Assembly (NCBI RefSeq): GCF_014650075.1
Contig: NZ_BMUG01000003.1
Coordinates: 558,001 to 622,000 of the forward strand
DNA: 64,000 nt
Direction of reading: 5' to 3'
Source of the DNA: Streptomyces microflavus
GTDB lineage: Bacteria > Actinomycetota > Actinomycetes > Streptomycetales > Streptomycetaceae
The position numbers and the translations under genes are program-made. Within the stretch, counting starts at the first letter, position 1. Each line of letters begins with the position of its first letter. Below, piece after piece: positions 55,901 through 62,637 of the stretch. Under the pieces are notes generated by a model that was not told the DNA's origin, ran no database searches, and saw nothing but the letters and a program-made list of their open reading frames with translations.

Positions 55901-57258
55901 TCGCGGACCTGGGCGAGGTCGCCGGTCCTGAACCACCCTTCAGGGGTGAAGCTCTCCTCGTTCGCCGTGGGGTGGTGGAAGTACTCCCGGGTCACGCACG
56001 CCCCGCGGACCAGGAGATGACCCACCTGCCCCTCGGGAACCGCCTCGCCCCCTTCGTCGGCGACGAGCACCTCCAGGCCCGGGATCGGGCGGCCGAGCGC
56101 GACGAACTTCGGTGTGCGCCCGGCTCCTTCCGCGCCTTGCAGGCCTTCCGCGGTGTCCGGCGCCTCGTCCGCAGCGACGAAGTCCCGGTTGTAGAAGACC
56201 CCGGAGCAGGTCTCGGCCATGCCCCACACCGGTACGAACACATCGGGGCGCAGCCCGAACCCGGCCAGCTGGGAGGTGAGCTGCGCGATGGCGCGGGCGT
56301 TGAGCATCTCGCCGGCGTTGATGGACTGGCGGAGGCAGGAGAGATCCCACGACGCGTCCTCGCGTGTCCCCACGAGATTGCCGAGCAGTGAGTACGCGAA
56401 CTGCGGCGCCCAGGTGTAGTTGACCCGGTACTTGTCGATGAGGTCGAGCCAGACCAGCGGATCGGCCAGAATGTGTCCGGGCGCGACCTGCACCTGCTCG
56501 CTGAGGCGGCAGACGCCTCGCAGATGGGACATGAGAATGCCCGCCGCGTGTTCGAGCGGCATCCAGTTGAGCTGGACGTCGGTACCGCTGCCGTCGACCT
56601 GCGTGACACCCGCTTCCCGGGCCAGGATCGCTTCGTGCGTCTGCACGGCACCCTTGGGCGCCCCGGTGCTCCCGGAGGTGAAGAAGATGACCGCTGCGCC
56701 GTCGGGCTCCGCGGCCGGCACGGCGGATGCGCCGGCGGTGTCCGGCAGCTCGGCGTCCCGGGGAAGGACGAGGACCGCGTCGCGGTCGACACCGGCATCG
56801 GCAATGGCCGGAAGGTAGGCATCGGCGAGCCTCGACCCGACGACCACGCGGCCGGAGCCCAGGGTGGCGAGAACCCTGGAAACGCTTTCCAGATTCTCCC
56901 GGTCGACGACATTCGGAACACTCAGCGGGACAACGACAACTCCGGCATGGACCGCTGCCCAGAACACCCGCAGATACTCATGGGAGCTGTTGACCTGGAG
57001 GATCAGGTTCTCACCCGCGCGGACGCCGATGTATTCGGTCAGCCAGCGCGAGAGGCGTAACGCGTCCTCATGCAGAGTTCCGTAGGTGGTGGAGTCGTAC
57101 GAACCGTCGGCGTCGTAGAGATGAATCCTTGTGCCGGGCGCTTGTGCGGCGGCCTCTTCCAGAGCTCCGAAAACGGTCTTCCAGCGGGGTGGGGAAACCA
57201 CCTCACCGCCCGAGACGTACGAAGCCACTGCAGCGTCTTCCTTAGAAGGAGACACCAT
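46954..57258 (-). CDS. vlm1: Valinomycin synthetase subunit 1: keto-acid ligase-KR-PCP / C-A(Val)-PCP-E / C
   Basis: 3434 aa. At 25-590 lies a keto-acid-type AMP-ligase (FFTSGSTGAPKG; DIPKTNLGKIQRAKL). A KR follows at 975-1180 (VTGGLGGIG, Tyr near 1129 in AYVAASD). PCP Ser1330 is in LGADSI. The C domain at 1385-1830 has HHIVSDGW. The A domain at 1850-2330 has specificity residues DALWIGGTFK (valine). PCP Ser2388 is in LGGDSI. The epimerase at 2430-2870 has HHLISDG and GTVGWFTSMYP. A last C domain at 2905-3340 has PHISLDGW, with the first His of HHxxxDG replaced by Pro. The final ~65 residues (VLDENARPCPVGVPGHIHV, LYPTGDVG) are an adenylation-domain fragment. In valinomycin this protein makes D-hydroxyisovaleryl-D-valine. 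ATG 57258 overlaps the TEII stop by 17 nt and has GGAG 4 nt upstream. Confidence 0.9.
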   Translation of the reverse strand: MVSPSKEDAAVASYVSGGEVVSPPRWKTVFGALEEAAAQAPGTRIHLYDADGSYDSTTYGTLHEDALRLSRWLTEYIGVRAGENLILQVNSSHEYLRVFWAAVHAGVVVVPLSVPNVVDRENLESVSRVLATLGSGRVVVGSRLADAYLPAIADAGVDRDAVLVLPRDAELPDTAGASAVPAAEPDGAAVIFFTSGSTGAPKGAVQTHEAILAREAGVTQVDGSGTDVQLNWMPLEHAAGILMSHLRGVCRLSEQVQVAPGHILADPLVWLDLIDKYRVNYTWAPQFAYSLLGNLVGTREDASWDLSCLRQSINAGEMLNARAIAQLTSQLAGFGLRPDVFVPVWGMAETCSGVFYNRDFVAADEAPDTAEGLQGAEGAGRTPKFVALGRPIPGLEVLVADEGGEAVPEGQVGHLLVRGACVTREYFHHPTANEESFTPEGWFRTGDLAQVRDGVITMTGRAKQILIVNGLNFDLSEVEAAIEELPFVETSFTAAWAHTHPDSGEEQAVVFFVPRADGTDEPVTEVIRAHVLRRIGIRLHAVIPVSREDIPKTNLGKIQRAKLGAAYRDGLFTDRTAGQDGDERRRAQVADALRPLVGPGRYLTATAKELGHTRPAPGTGTTGGIALGGLGSGWTRSDAIEAAVNALPGVADSRVWTADVLLPGTPGAVLAIETRSGHPDYRAAVHERAVRAVKAHGIVHHEVGFVGAIASHPEAELLGVLLAGASTPTVDLAPARPVGTYADTLVRADTEALPARRQHGPVLAVLTDDEETLSGFLGSGDRRVVWVRPARPGGEVRLEGGGLPGVPLTAEVDPGSPEAYAQLGAALRRAGIESLEIAHLWALGPRAESEETGDILGAQARGVFSVQNLLRELPAAGVAVTYAAVFTRDALGGLPANPGYASAPLAGFVRSAVDEGHALTHIDLSGRYDDLAALFAYEAAQPLDGRSVVLVDGLRHKQAVEPLTLPPTGTTLDGQDGFLVVTGGLGGIGRILVALLLRRFRRNVLVLGRREAAAVRDRVAAFESIAREHGGAFTYAQSDLQDPALLRETIRQHAASSGQPLHGVFHLAGMVHEALVADQSTEELTEVFKPKVAGLHHLGGLLAQEHRDAFLVTFASARSLAPGATVSAYVAASDFAGHYSAHLRSQGIRATSVAWGVWDETGMSENLRVNRALHRRGIETIEPLQGLGALLDALRTDRPAVHIGVDGSRLPHGLAVGAQEGEPQPTCVVTDFGDFERLFVPRADAVEDAVRTHLGGPRLRYEILDELPVDRNGLVDRDMVLDRLDVLRGAVTVEPPRNATEERIRDICRAVFRVGTIGVTENLFDLGADSIATIQLLARLRDDGVAVVSHEEFYKEPTVRHLAEQAAAGSAPDVPAAVVPRAADPTAEVPLTPQQRRLWFLFQADPSSPYYNNTVSIEVSGGVVRPLLKTALMTLIDRHEALRVRFREDASGSFWQHVVPIRDVDLSFDEHDLRGLPESERARRLDGIIAASAATPFDLLSQLPLRAAIVTSADDRVTLVLTIHHIVSDGWSMGVILSDLAAIHDDLLHHGAARLAPVDGLYGSYVADVTAYENSAGYRKQLGYWTDQLKQVAVPAELPARSNSGEALTSDGEHHESTVGPDVLRGLRKLARDHDVSLYVLLLAAYSVLHQRLTLSSHVRLGTLIANRGRGNTSGLVGFLANTLPLDIQIDDAEPFSALVQQVKRKVIGLHDNQDVQFDSLVQALQPERVHNKNPLFQVLFVLQNAQIERLTTPEADWRLKIWESDTAKFDLSIQAFERDGDLDLVFEYRRDLFPRQDVERWVEAYHTVLRDLPGLLDPQVGRIDIVSQAERERILSINGPLDAALPPSIPAVLSDVVRERPDRPGLVMGAESYTYAELWDRSAAYAAYLRANGVVPGSRVAITARRSPHVVIAMIAVARLGAAYVPVRPSDPGERRRLVLSDSGALVLLDDRVSEPLGGVRQLPLAVYDAPATDTEPAWHEGDAAATPAYIMYTSGSTGRPKGVAVSAENVLRLAYRPDYVELGPQDVVLQTGSLTFDASTLEVWGALLNGAALHLVDEHVLLDITALREAIDGSGATVMWMSAPLFSQITDSDPGVFGRLRQLIVGGDVLPPRQIRAVIEACPGIRIINGYGPTENTTFSTTYRIPDDVPADRAIPIGRPVGHSSAYVLGGSGRLQPVGVPGELHVGGRGVALGYVNRDDLTAASFVDDPFAGGGRMYRTGDLVRLADGLDIEFIGRVDHQVKVRGYRVELSEIELVIRSLDHVRDVAVEARTPEGGTLRLIAFYTADGDTDIRAELERLLPDYMVPAVFVRLDQLPLDRNGKVDRRRLSGIEIAANGTSGATDGDGAAGEDLGPQANELRRIWAELLGFDTFGADDNFFSLGGDSIQVIQMTNRLRSAGYQVSAKEVFENQSVRRLAALMVPRSSPSSPDASDSSVNTVERAGTADLAPVHAWFFDTLGDDDWHDHWNLPLVLDLDEDYPLSRIEGALRAVQQQHPALRARFWREGASWHYQEGLPAHDIPVREWTTERVADIQPQLTAMQRALSVGEGRMLLAGKVNAGTEVKLVLALHHLISDGVSLRVLARDIRTALREAPAELRLPPVAATFSSWIAATHLRVASPEVQGQIPYWTEVASKIRSPFPRTALTESGTVDREFGVSAEVTGRLARIGASVAGAELQHALLATLTRAYCDAFGESGFPVLLEGHGRSDSPGSPDISGTVGWFTSMYPTVLRGAAAGGPVADVQAVRGQLRAIPNGGNDYGALSYLDHSVPPLASAVPVAFNYLGAMPSGMELASSAYGDFRSGASRRECAIEFNIFKYGDDLKVSMRVDRAFADLPAVLKLQAEYERNLIALAEGLDGTTAQAHTESVPAPAALPAADREAVRAVHGDGVQHVLPLTPAQEGLLYHQLMHPDGSDYFGQVVTTLYGTLDLAVFEAAWNIVIAENEMLRTVYGWESLSRPVQIVLGSVDFRIDHRDLTDRADEAGRREAVDDLLAADIAAGFDLTGGPLLRVTVVRTAADEHVFAFSFPHISLDGWSVFRILARTLELYDTGVPEPGAIEPAPSFRSYAQWLRNLDLTETRDYWTRYLAGSTPWTLPPEALSAADEDRFSQLDLVLDEEDTTLVREFAARAHCTLSTVLQTALALTLRIVSGADDVFFGVTVSGRSPDVPDVERVVGLLINTLPMRVRMAADEPVDALMGRIQTDGFGAIEHSGLATTHILENAGTGRSRAQFDVLFILENYPLGPEFLTSKNLRIGSFASHERTNYKLTVVAIPGDRLTVRFSSMTGVVEPAWVSAFMGLFRTALHQVASGHRLVADVDGVDATELADLLVSSQNAPTVEAEHEDQRKFFEDFRGPVFVLDENARPCPVGVPGHIHVAADSVSDLPVDGEWGQWMAEGEIQPGFPSAHRHLYPTGDVGMWTSRDSIKLLD

Positions 57259-57970
57259 CTTTCTCCAGCCCCCTCTTTGATTTTTCCACGATCAACTGAA
57301 TGATGCTGCTGAGATTTTCGTCGATAAAGAAATGGCCTCCGGCGTAGGAATGGAATTCCACACCGGACGCACTGAGCGCCTCCCAGACTCCGGGCGGAGC
57401 CTGTTGTGCACTCGCGTCGTCCTTGCCGTTGAGAATCACCAAGGGGCTCCGGACGGGTACGCGCTCGTCGATCGACTTCGCGCCGTCCTCCAGCAGATAG
57501 AAGTCCGCGCGAATGATCGGCAGGAACAGCGTGAGCATGAGCTCATGCCGGGCGACGGCCTCCGGGAGGCCGCCGTACGCGTCGAGCCCGGCGATCAGCT
57601 CCTGATCGCTCAGCTCCCGGGCGGGCCTGCTCAGCACGTGGTGATAGGCCGGCGTGCCGCGTCCGGAGAGGAACAGCCGATCGGCCCGGAAGCCCAGGGA
57701 CTCCAGACGCCTTTCGAGCTCCAGCGCGATATAGGCGCCCATGCTGTGGCCGAAGATCGCAAAGGGATCTCCTGGTTCCAGCGCCGCGACGGCTCGTCGG
57801 GTGAGGTCGTCGACGGCCTCCGCGAAAGACGCGTAGAACCCTCTGTCCATCCGGTCGCCACGTCCGTCGAGCTCCAGCGGGACAATGTCGATGTGTGGCG
57901 GGACCAATGACGTCCACCGGTAGTAGCGACTCGCGGTTCCCCCGGCGTGCGGGAGGCAGAGAAGTTTCAC
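57242..57970 (-). CDS. Type II thioesterase of the valinomycin cluster
   Basis: 242 aa, GTG start. It is a classic editing thioesterase: LLCLPHAGGTASRYYRW at the N-terminus, PLELDGRGDR, nucleophile elbow GHSMG (Ser76) and His near 213 in AGGHFFID. It removes misprimed acyl groups from the PCP domains of the synthetases. The start is fixed by the invariant N-terminal motif, although no good ribosome site lies upstream. It is the first gene of the operon and overlaps vlm1 by 17 nt, which implies translational coupling. Confidence 0.9.
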   Translation of the reverse strand: MKLLCLPHAGGTASRYYRWTSLVPPHIDIVPLELDGRGDRMDRGFYASFAEAVDDLTRRAVAALEPGDPFAIFGHSMGAYIALELERRLESLGFRADRLFLSGRGTPAYHHVLSRPARELSDQELIAGLDAYGGLPEAVARHELMLTLFLPIIRADFYLLEDGAKSIDERVPVRSPLVILNGKDDASAQQAPPGVWEALSASGVEFHSYAGGHFFIDENLSSIIQLIVEKSKRGLEKDGVSF

Positions 57971-58057
57971 CGGTACGGCCGGAGGCTCGGGTTGTCACGC
58001 TCTCGCTGACGAAAGGGAAATCGAATCTCCGTGCTCAACAATCTCACGGTGGACCGG

Positions 58058-58092
58058 TTGAAATATGAACGGTCTGCGAAGTTATTCATAAC
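58058..58092. promoter_or_regulatory. AT-rich palindromic region upstream of the vlm operon
   Basis: GTTATTCATAAC (58081-58092) is a perfect palindrome with 5-bp arms. With TTGAAATATGAAC just beside it, it is the only AT-rich patch in the ~600 bp between the vlm operon and the iron-transport genes. It lies about 110 bp upstream of the thioesterase start. It could be the vlm operator or part of its promoter; no confident -35/-10 was found. Confidence 0.35.
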
Positions 58093-58252
58093 TCGCATGA
58101 AGGCCCCCCTGCCACAAGCATCCCCCTGCAACGGCTTCATCGGCACGCTAGCAGAGCCCCGAGAGGAATCGCCAGGTCCACAGGGGGCGCGTGGGGTCTT
58201 TGGGACTTTCTCCCCGACGGGCGGTCGCTCATGCAGATGCAACCGGCATTCA

Positions 58253-58500
58253 GTTACCGGCCGGTATGCCGCGCCCGAAGTTCTGGGGGTTAGTTTCTGC
58301 CCTGTTGATATGCGGCGGAGGGGGAGCCATCGGCCTAGCCGATGGCTCCCCCTCCGGCCGGCCGGAATTACGGGCAGGTTGGTCCGGGTGAGCGGCCGCC
58401 GGGTGCGGTGGCCCGGCCGGCGGGCCGCCCCGGCGAGGGCCGCCCGCCGACCGGGCACGGACGCCCCCGGAACTTCCGGCGCGAGCTACCGACCGGCTAC
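58253..58500. repeat. MITE-like inverted-repeat segment
   Basis: 37-bp ends 58253-58289 and 58464-58500 are inverted copies matching at 29 of 37 positions (arms start GTTACCGGCCGG and GTAGCCGGTCGG, end GGGGG). They enclose 174 bp containing the terminator hairpin and a very GC-rich stretch. No coding sequence is visible in it. It may be a small non-autonomous element or a relic. The remaining non-coding DNA, 57971-58252 and 58501-58577, shows no gene. Confidence 0.4.
58316..58356. terminator. Strong hairpin terminator, end of the siderophore-transport operon
   Basis: An 18-bp perfect stem (58316-58333 with 58339-58356; arms include GAGGGGGAGCCATCGG) closes on a 5-nt loop. It lies about 220 nt past the permease stop on the minus strand and would protect the vlm operon from readthrough. 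It lies inside the inverted-repeat segment. Confidence 0.7.
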
Positions 58501-58577
58501 GGAGAGTCGCTGACCCTCGGGTGATCTTGCGGCTGCCCCCGCCCCTCGGTGAGACCTCCGCCCACCCCCGTGCGCCC

Positions 58578-60725
58578 TCACCCCTCCCTGCGGGACCTCC
58601 AGAGCAGCCAGATGAAGTACGGGGCGCCGATCACCGCCGTGAGCAGGCCCACCGGGATCTGCGCCGGGGCGATGACCGTCCGGCCGACGGTGTCGGAGAC
58701 GACCACGAGCAGCGCACCGAGCAGGGCGCTCACCGGGACGACCCGCACATGCCGACGGCCCACCAGCGCCCGTGCCGCGTGCGGTGCGACGAGGCCGACG
58801 AAACCGATCACGCCGACCGCCGCCACGGCACCGGCGGTCAGGACGACGGCGATGGTCAGCAGGGTCAGCCGGGTGGTACCCAGGCGGATGCCGAGCAGCC
58901 GCGGTGTGTCGCCGTCCAGCCCGATCAGATCGAGGTCGCGGCGCATCACGGCCAGCACCGGGAGGGCGGCGGCGAGCGCCACCAGCACCGGGAGCAGCTC
59001 CGGGAAGGTGCGCCCGTAGGTCGAACCGCCGAGCCAGGCCAGCGCCTTCGTCGCGTTGTACGGGTCGGTGAGCACGATCAGCAGGCTCACGAAGGCACCC
59101 GCGCCCGCGTGGACCCCCATACCGATCAGCACCAGGCGGTTCTGCTCCAGCCCACGCCGAGCGGCAAGACCGAACACCAGCGCGGCCGCCGCGCCCGCAC
59201 CGGCCAGCGCGGAGCCGCTGATCAGCCAGAAGCTCGCCAGCGGTACGACGGTGAGGACGGTGACCGCCCCCACCCCCGCCCCGCTGACGACACCGAGGAT
59301 GCCCGGCTCGGCGAGCGGGTTGCGCGACACCGCCTGGACGACGGCCCCCGCCACCGCCAGCGCCGCACCGGCCAGCAGGGCTGCGGCGACCCGGGGGACA
59401 CGGGTGTCGAGGACGTACGTCACGAACTGCCCCGACCGGCCGCCGAGCCAGTTCGCCACATCGCCCAGGAGCAGCGTGGCATCGCCGAAGAGCGTCGCCG
59501 CCACCACCGCGCCCAGCAGCCCCACGGCCGTCGTCACCAGGGTCAGGACGAACGCGCGGCGGCTGCGCAGCCGGGCGAACGCCGTCGAGCCGCTGTCCGA
59601 CCCCAGGTCGCGCGACCGGTGGGCGAGGATGACCAGGACGAGCGCGCCGAGGCAGGTCGTGACGATGCCGGTGGGCACCTCGGCCCCCGCCTGCGCCCCG
59701 AACAGCGCACGCAGCGCCACGTCCGCGCCGAGCACCACGAGCACACCGGCGAGCGCGGATGCCGGGATGAACGCGTGGTGGCGCACCAGGCCCGGGATCC
59801 AGGTGCTGAGCAGACGGACGACGGCCGGCGCGCACAGGCCGACGAAGCCGACCGGCCCCGCCACCGTCACGGACACCGCCGCCAGCAGTACGGCGAGGAC
59901 CACCACGATGGAGCGCGTCAGCCGGGGGCTGACGCCCACGACCGCCGCACCGTCGTCGCCGAGGGCGAGGATGTCCAGCTTCCGGCCCATCAGCAGCAGC
60001 CCGACGAAGGCCAGGACCGCGACCGGGGTGAGCCGGTCGATGGACTCCATGCCGATCTGGGCGAGCGAACCGTTGCCCCAGGCGAACAGCCCGGTCGTCT
60101 GCTGGGAGCGCAGGAGCAGCAGCATCCCGCTGAGCCCGGAGAGGGCCAGGGTGAGCGCCGAACCCGCCAGCACCAGCCGGATCGGACCGGCGCCCGCCCG
60201 CGACAGGCCGAGCACGACGCCCGCCGCCAGCAGCCCGCCGAGGAACGCCGTACCGCCGGCCGGGAGCGCGGGCAGTGTGATGCCGAACGCGGCGACGGCG
60301 ACGACCGCGAGGTACGCGCCCGCGTTCACGGCGAGCGTGTCGGGGGAGGCCAGCATGTTGCGCGACACCGACTGGAGGGCGGCGCCCGCCCCGCCGAGCG
60401 CGCAGCCGACGAGGAGTCCCGCCGCGAGCCGGGGCAGCCGGGAGTCCAGGACCACGGCGGCCGTCTGCTCGTCGGCGGTGCGGTCCGCCGCTGCACCCGT
60501 GAGCAGCTGCCACAGCGTGTGCAGGTCGACGGCGGCCGTGCCCTGGCCCACGTGGACGACCGCGAGGGCGGCGAGGGCCAGGAGCGCGGCGAGCGCGAGG
60601 AGGAACATCCGGCCGCGGCGGGCCGGGCGGCCGGGCGCGGCCGGGGGCGGTGCCCCGGTCGGGCCGGCCGCGCCCGCCACCGTCTTCACGGGGGCGGGCG
60701 GGGCGGGTGTGGTGCGGGTGCTCAT
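58578..60725 (-). CDS. Fused FecCD-type siderophore ABC permease (FhuB-like, two halves)
   Basis: 715 aa, two FecCD permease domains in one chain, about 20 helices. Each half has the family signatures: SRLPRLAAGLLVGCALGGAGAALQ and TRVPRVAAALLAGAALAVAGAVVQ near the starts, and GPVGFVGLCAPAVVR and GVIGFVGLVAPHAARAL before the ends. One gene thus replaces the usual FecC/FecD pair, as in E. coli FhuB. ATG 60725 is 2 nt after the binding-protein stop. It imports a ferric siderophore across the membrane; which one is unknown, as no siderophore genes are in the window. Confidence 0.92.
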   Translation of the reverse strand: MSTRTTPAPPAPVKTVAGAAGPTGAPPPAAPGRPARRGRMFLLALAALLALAALAVVHVGQGTAAVDLHTLWQLLTGAAADRTADEQTAAVVLDSRLPRLAAGLLVGCALGGAGAALQSVSRNMLASPDTLAVNAGAYLAVVAVAAFGITLPALPAGGTAFLGGLLAAGVVLGLSRAGAGPIRLVLAGSALTLALSGLSGMLLLLRSQQTTGLFAWGNGSLAQIGMESIDRLTPVAVLAFVGLLLMGRKLDILALGDDGAAVVGVSPRLTRSIVVVLAVLLAAVSVTVAGPVGFVGLCAPAVVRLLSTWIPGLVRHHAFIPASALAGVLVVLGADVALRALFGAQAGAEVPTGIVTTCLGALVLVILAHRSRDLGSDSGSTAFARLRSRRAFVLTLVTTAVGLLGAVVAATLFGDATLLLGDVANWLGGRSGQFVTYVLDTRVPRVAAALLAGAALAVAGAVVQAVSRNPLAEPGILGVVSGAGVGAVTVLTVVPLASFWLISGSALAGAGAAAALVFGLAARRGLEQNRLVLIGMGVHAGAGAFVSLLIVLTDPYNATKALAWLGGSTYGRTFPELLPVLVALAAALPVLAVMRRDLDLIGLDGDTPRLLGIRLGTTRLTLLTIAVVLTAGAVAAVGVIGFVGLVAPHAARALVGRRHVRVVPVSALLGALLVVVSDTVGRTVIAPAQIPVGLLTAVIGAPYFIWLLWRSRREG

Positions 60726-60727
60726 GG

Positions 60728-61702
60728 TCAGGCGGTCAGAGCGCCGACGAGTGCGTCGATGTAATCGCGCATGGACGCGGTCCCGCCGAACATCCAGATG
60801 CCGTCCGGAAGCCGGTGGACCTGGTCGTTCTTCACGAACGGCAGCGACTTCCAGACCGCGTTGCCCTTGAGCCCGTCGTCGAACGGGTCGCCGCCGTCGG
60901 CGTCGTTGGCGATGTACGTGAACCGCGCGTCGCCGATCTTCGTCAGGCCCTCGACATCGGTGGCCGCGAGGCCGTAGGCCTTGTCGCCCTCCAGCTTCCA
61001 CGGGTCGACCAGACCGAGTTCGGTGTTCACGTCGGCGAGCAGCGAGCCCTTGACGTACGGGCGCACCGAGACCTGGTTGCCCTCCTGCCAGCCGTCGGCG
61101 AAGGCCACTTCCTTGCCGCCGAGCCCGGCGTCGGCGAGCTTCTTCTTGCCGTCGGCGACCGCCTTGCGGAACGAGGCGACCTCGGTCTTCGCCTTCTCCT
61201 CGGTGCCGGTGGCCTCGGCGATGAGGTTGACGTTGTCGACCATCTGGTCGATCTGCCGGCTCGCGTCGGCCGAGCGGACCACGACGACCGGCGCGGCCTT
61301 GGACAGCTGCGCGATGGCGGAGTCGGACAGGTCGGTGGTCGCGACGATGAGGTCGGGCTTCAGACCGGCCACGGTGGCGACGCTGGGCTCGCCCCGGGTG
61401 CCTATGTCCTTGACGTCCTTGGCGAGCGGCGCGGATGTGTCGTACGCCGTGTAGCCCTTGACGTCGGCCACGCCGACCGGCTGCACACCGAGCGTGACGA
61501 GCGTCTCGACGACGTTCCACTCGGTGCCGACGACCCGCTTGGCCGGACCGTCGAGCGTGACCTTCTTGCCGCGCGAGTCGGTGACCGTCACCGCGGTCTC
61601 CTTGGCGGATTCCTTCTTCGGGGCCTCGGTGGTGCCGCAGCCCGCGAGAGCGAGTGCGGCCGTTGCGGCGAGGACGGGCCACTTCATGTACGGGTTCTTC
61701 AT
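60728..61702 (-). CDS. Ferric-siderophore-binding lipoprotein
   Basis: 324 aa. Lipobox LAGC with Cys22. FepB/FecB-like (TroA fold): VTDSRGKKVTLDGPAKRVVGTEWNVVETLVTLGVQPVGVADVKG is split here as TVTDSRGKKVTL and RVVGTEWNVVETL, followed by GEPSVATVAGLKPDLIVAT and RFTYIAND. The protein sits outside the membrane and hands the ferric siderophore to the fused permease. Second gene of the iron-box-controlled operon. Confidence 0.9.
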   Translation of the reverse strand: MKNPYMKWPVLAATAALALAGCGTTEAPKKESAKETAVTVTDSRGKKVTLDGPAKRVVGTEWNVVETLVTLGVQPVGVADVKGYTAYDTSAPLAKDVKDIGTRGEPSVATVAGLKPDLIVATTDLSDSAIAQLSKAAPVVVVRSADASRQIDQMVDNVNLIAEATGTEEKAKTEVASFRKAVADGKKKLADAGLGGKEVAFADGWQEGNQVSVRPYVKGSLLADVNTELGLVDPWKLEGDKAYGLAATDVEGLTKIGDARFTYIANDADGGDPFDDGLKGNAVWKSLPFVKNDQVHRLPDGIWMFGGTASMRDYIDALVGALTA

Positions 61703-61710
61703 GACGGGGT

Positions 61711-62613
61711 TCAGGGCCTTTCGGTACGGAGGTGATGGCGGCCCACCGCGCGGGTGCGCGGGATGCCGGTGGAGGGGTCCGGTTCGACGTCGATCCGGAT
61801 GCCGTAGGTCTGGGTCAGCCGCTCGGAGTCGTAGACCTCCGCGGGGGTGCCGGCGGCGGTGATCCGCCCCGACGAGAGGAGAACGACCTGGTCCGCCACG
61901 GCGGCGGCCTGGTCCAGGTCGTGCAGGACGACCCCGACGGTCACCCCGTGGGTGTCGGCGAGGTCGCGTACGAGATCGAGGATCTCCACCTGGTAGCGCA
62001 GGTCGAGATAGGTCGTCGGTTCGTCGAGCAGCAGCACATCGGTGTCCTGCGCGAGACAGCAGGCGAACCAGACGCGCTGCAGCTGACCGCCGGAGAGGCT
62101 CTCGACGCCGCGGTCGGCGAAGCCGGTGAGGTTGGTGACGGCGAGCGCGTGGTCGATCGACCGGGCCCCGTCGGGGTCGCTCCCGCGCAGCCGCCCGCGG
62201 TAGGGGTGGCGGCCGAATCCCACCACGTCCCGCACGCTGAGCCCCGCCGGGGCGTTGCGGCTCTGGGCGAGCAGGGTGATGCGGCGGGCGAAGTCGTTGC
62301 GCGACAGGGCGAGGGCGTCGACCGGCTCGGCGTCGTCCGGGGCCGACACCGTCACGGTGCCGGTGCGCGCCTTGTGCAGCCGGGCGACGGCGCGCAGCAG
62401 CGTCGACTTCCCGCTGCCGTTCGGCCCGATCAGGGCGGTGACACGACCGCGCGGCAGCCGGAGGTCGGCCCCGTGGACGACATCGGTCCGGTCGTACGCG
62501 ACGGTCAGGTCGCGGGCGTCGAGACCGACGGAGCTGTCGGGTCCCGCGGCGGGGCCGGGCGCGGTGCGCCGGAGCGGCGGGCTGTCTTCGAGGTCGTGGG
62601 CAGGAGCGATCAC
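61711..62613 (-). CDS. Siderophore ABC transporter ATP-binding protein (FecE/FepC-like)
   Basis: 300 aa, GTG start. Walker A GPNGSGKST, Q-loop TLLAQSRNAP, VRDVVGFGRHPYRGRL (family loop), signature LSGGQLQRVWFACCLAQ, Walker B VLLLDEPTTYLDL and H-loop VLHDLDQA. It energises the permease. First gene of the operon; its start is 5 nt from the iron box, so iron-replete repression should act directly here. Confidence 0.92.
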   Translation of the reverse strand: MIAPAHDLEDSPPLRRTAPGPAAGPDSSVGLDARDLTVAYDRTDVVHGADLRLPRGRVTALIGPNGSGKSTLLRAVARLHKARTGTVTVSAPDDAEPVDALALSRNDFARRITLLAQSRNAPAGLSVRDVVGFGRHPYRGRLRGSDPDGARSIDHALAVTNLTGFADRGVESLSGGQLQRVWFACCLAQDTDVLLLDEPTTYLDLRYQVEILDLVRDLADTHGVTVGVVLHDLDQAAAVADQVVLLSSGRITAAGTPAEVYDSERLTQTYGIRIDVEPDPSTGIPRTRAVGRHHLRTERP

Positions 62614-62618
62614 GACGG

Positions 62619-62637
62619 TGAGGGTAGCCTAACCTTA
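62619..62637. promoter_or_regulatory. Iron box (DmdR1/IdeR-type operator)
   Basis: TGAGGGTAGCCTAACCTTA, read on the minus strand as TAAGGTTAGGCTACCCTCA, matches the iron-box consensus TTAGGTTAGGCTAACCTAA at 16 of 19 positions. It lies directly upstream of the siderophore-transport operon, so expression should rise in iron limitation. Confidence 0.8.

Noticed and set aside
38898..57258. Long open frames on the plus strand opposite the synthetase genes (for example 42294-46412 and 48946-56391)
   Set aside because: They are antisense shadows created by high GC at third positions. Their translations are Arg/Gly/Val-rich with no domains, while the minus strand encodes complete synthetase motifs.
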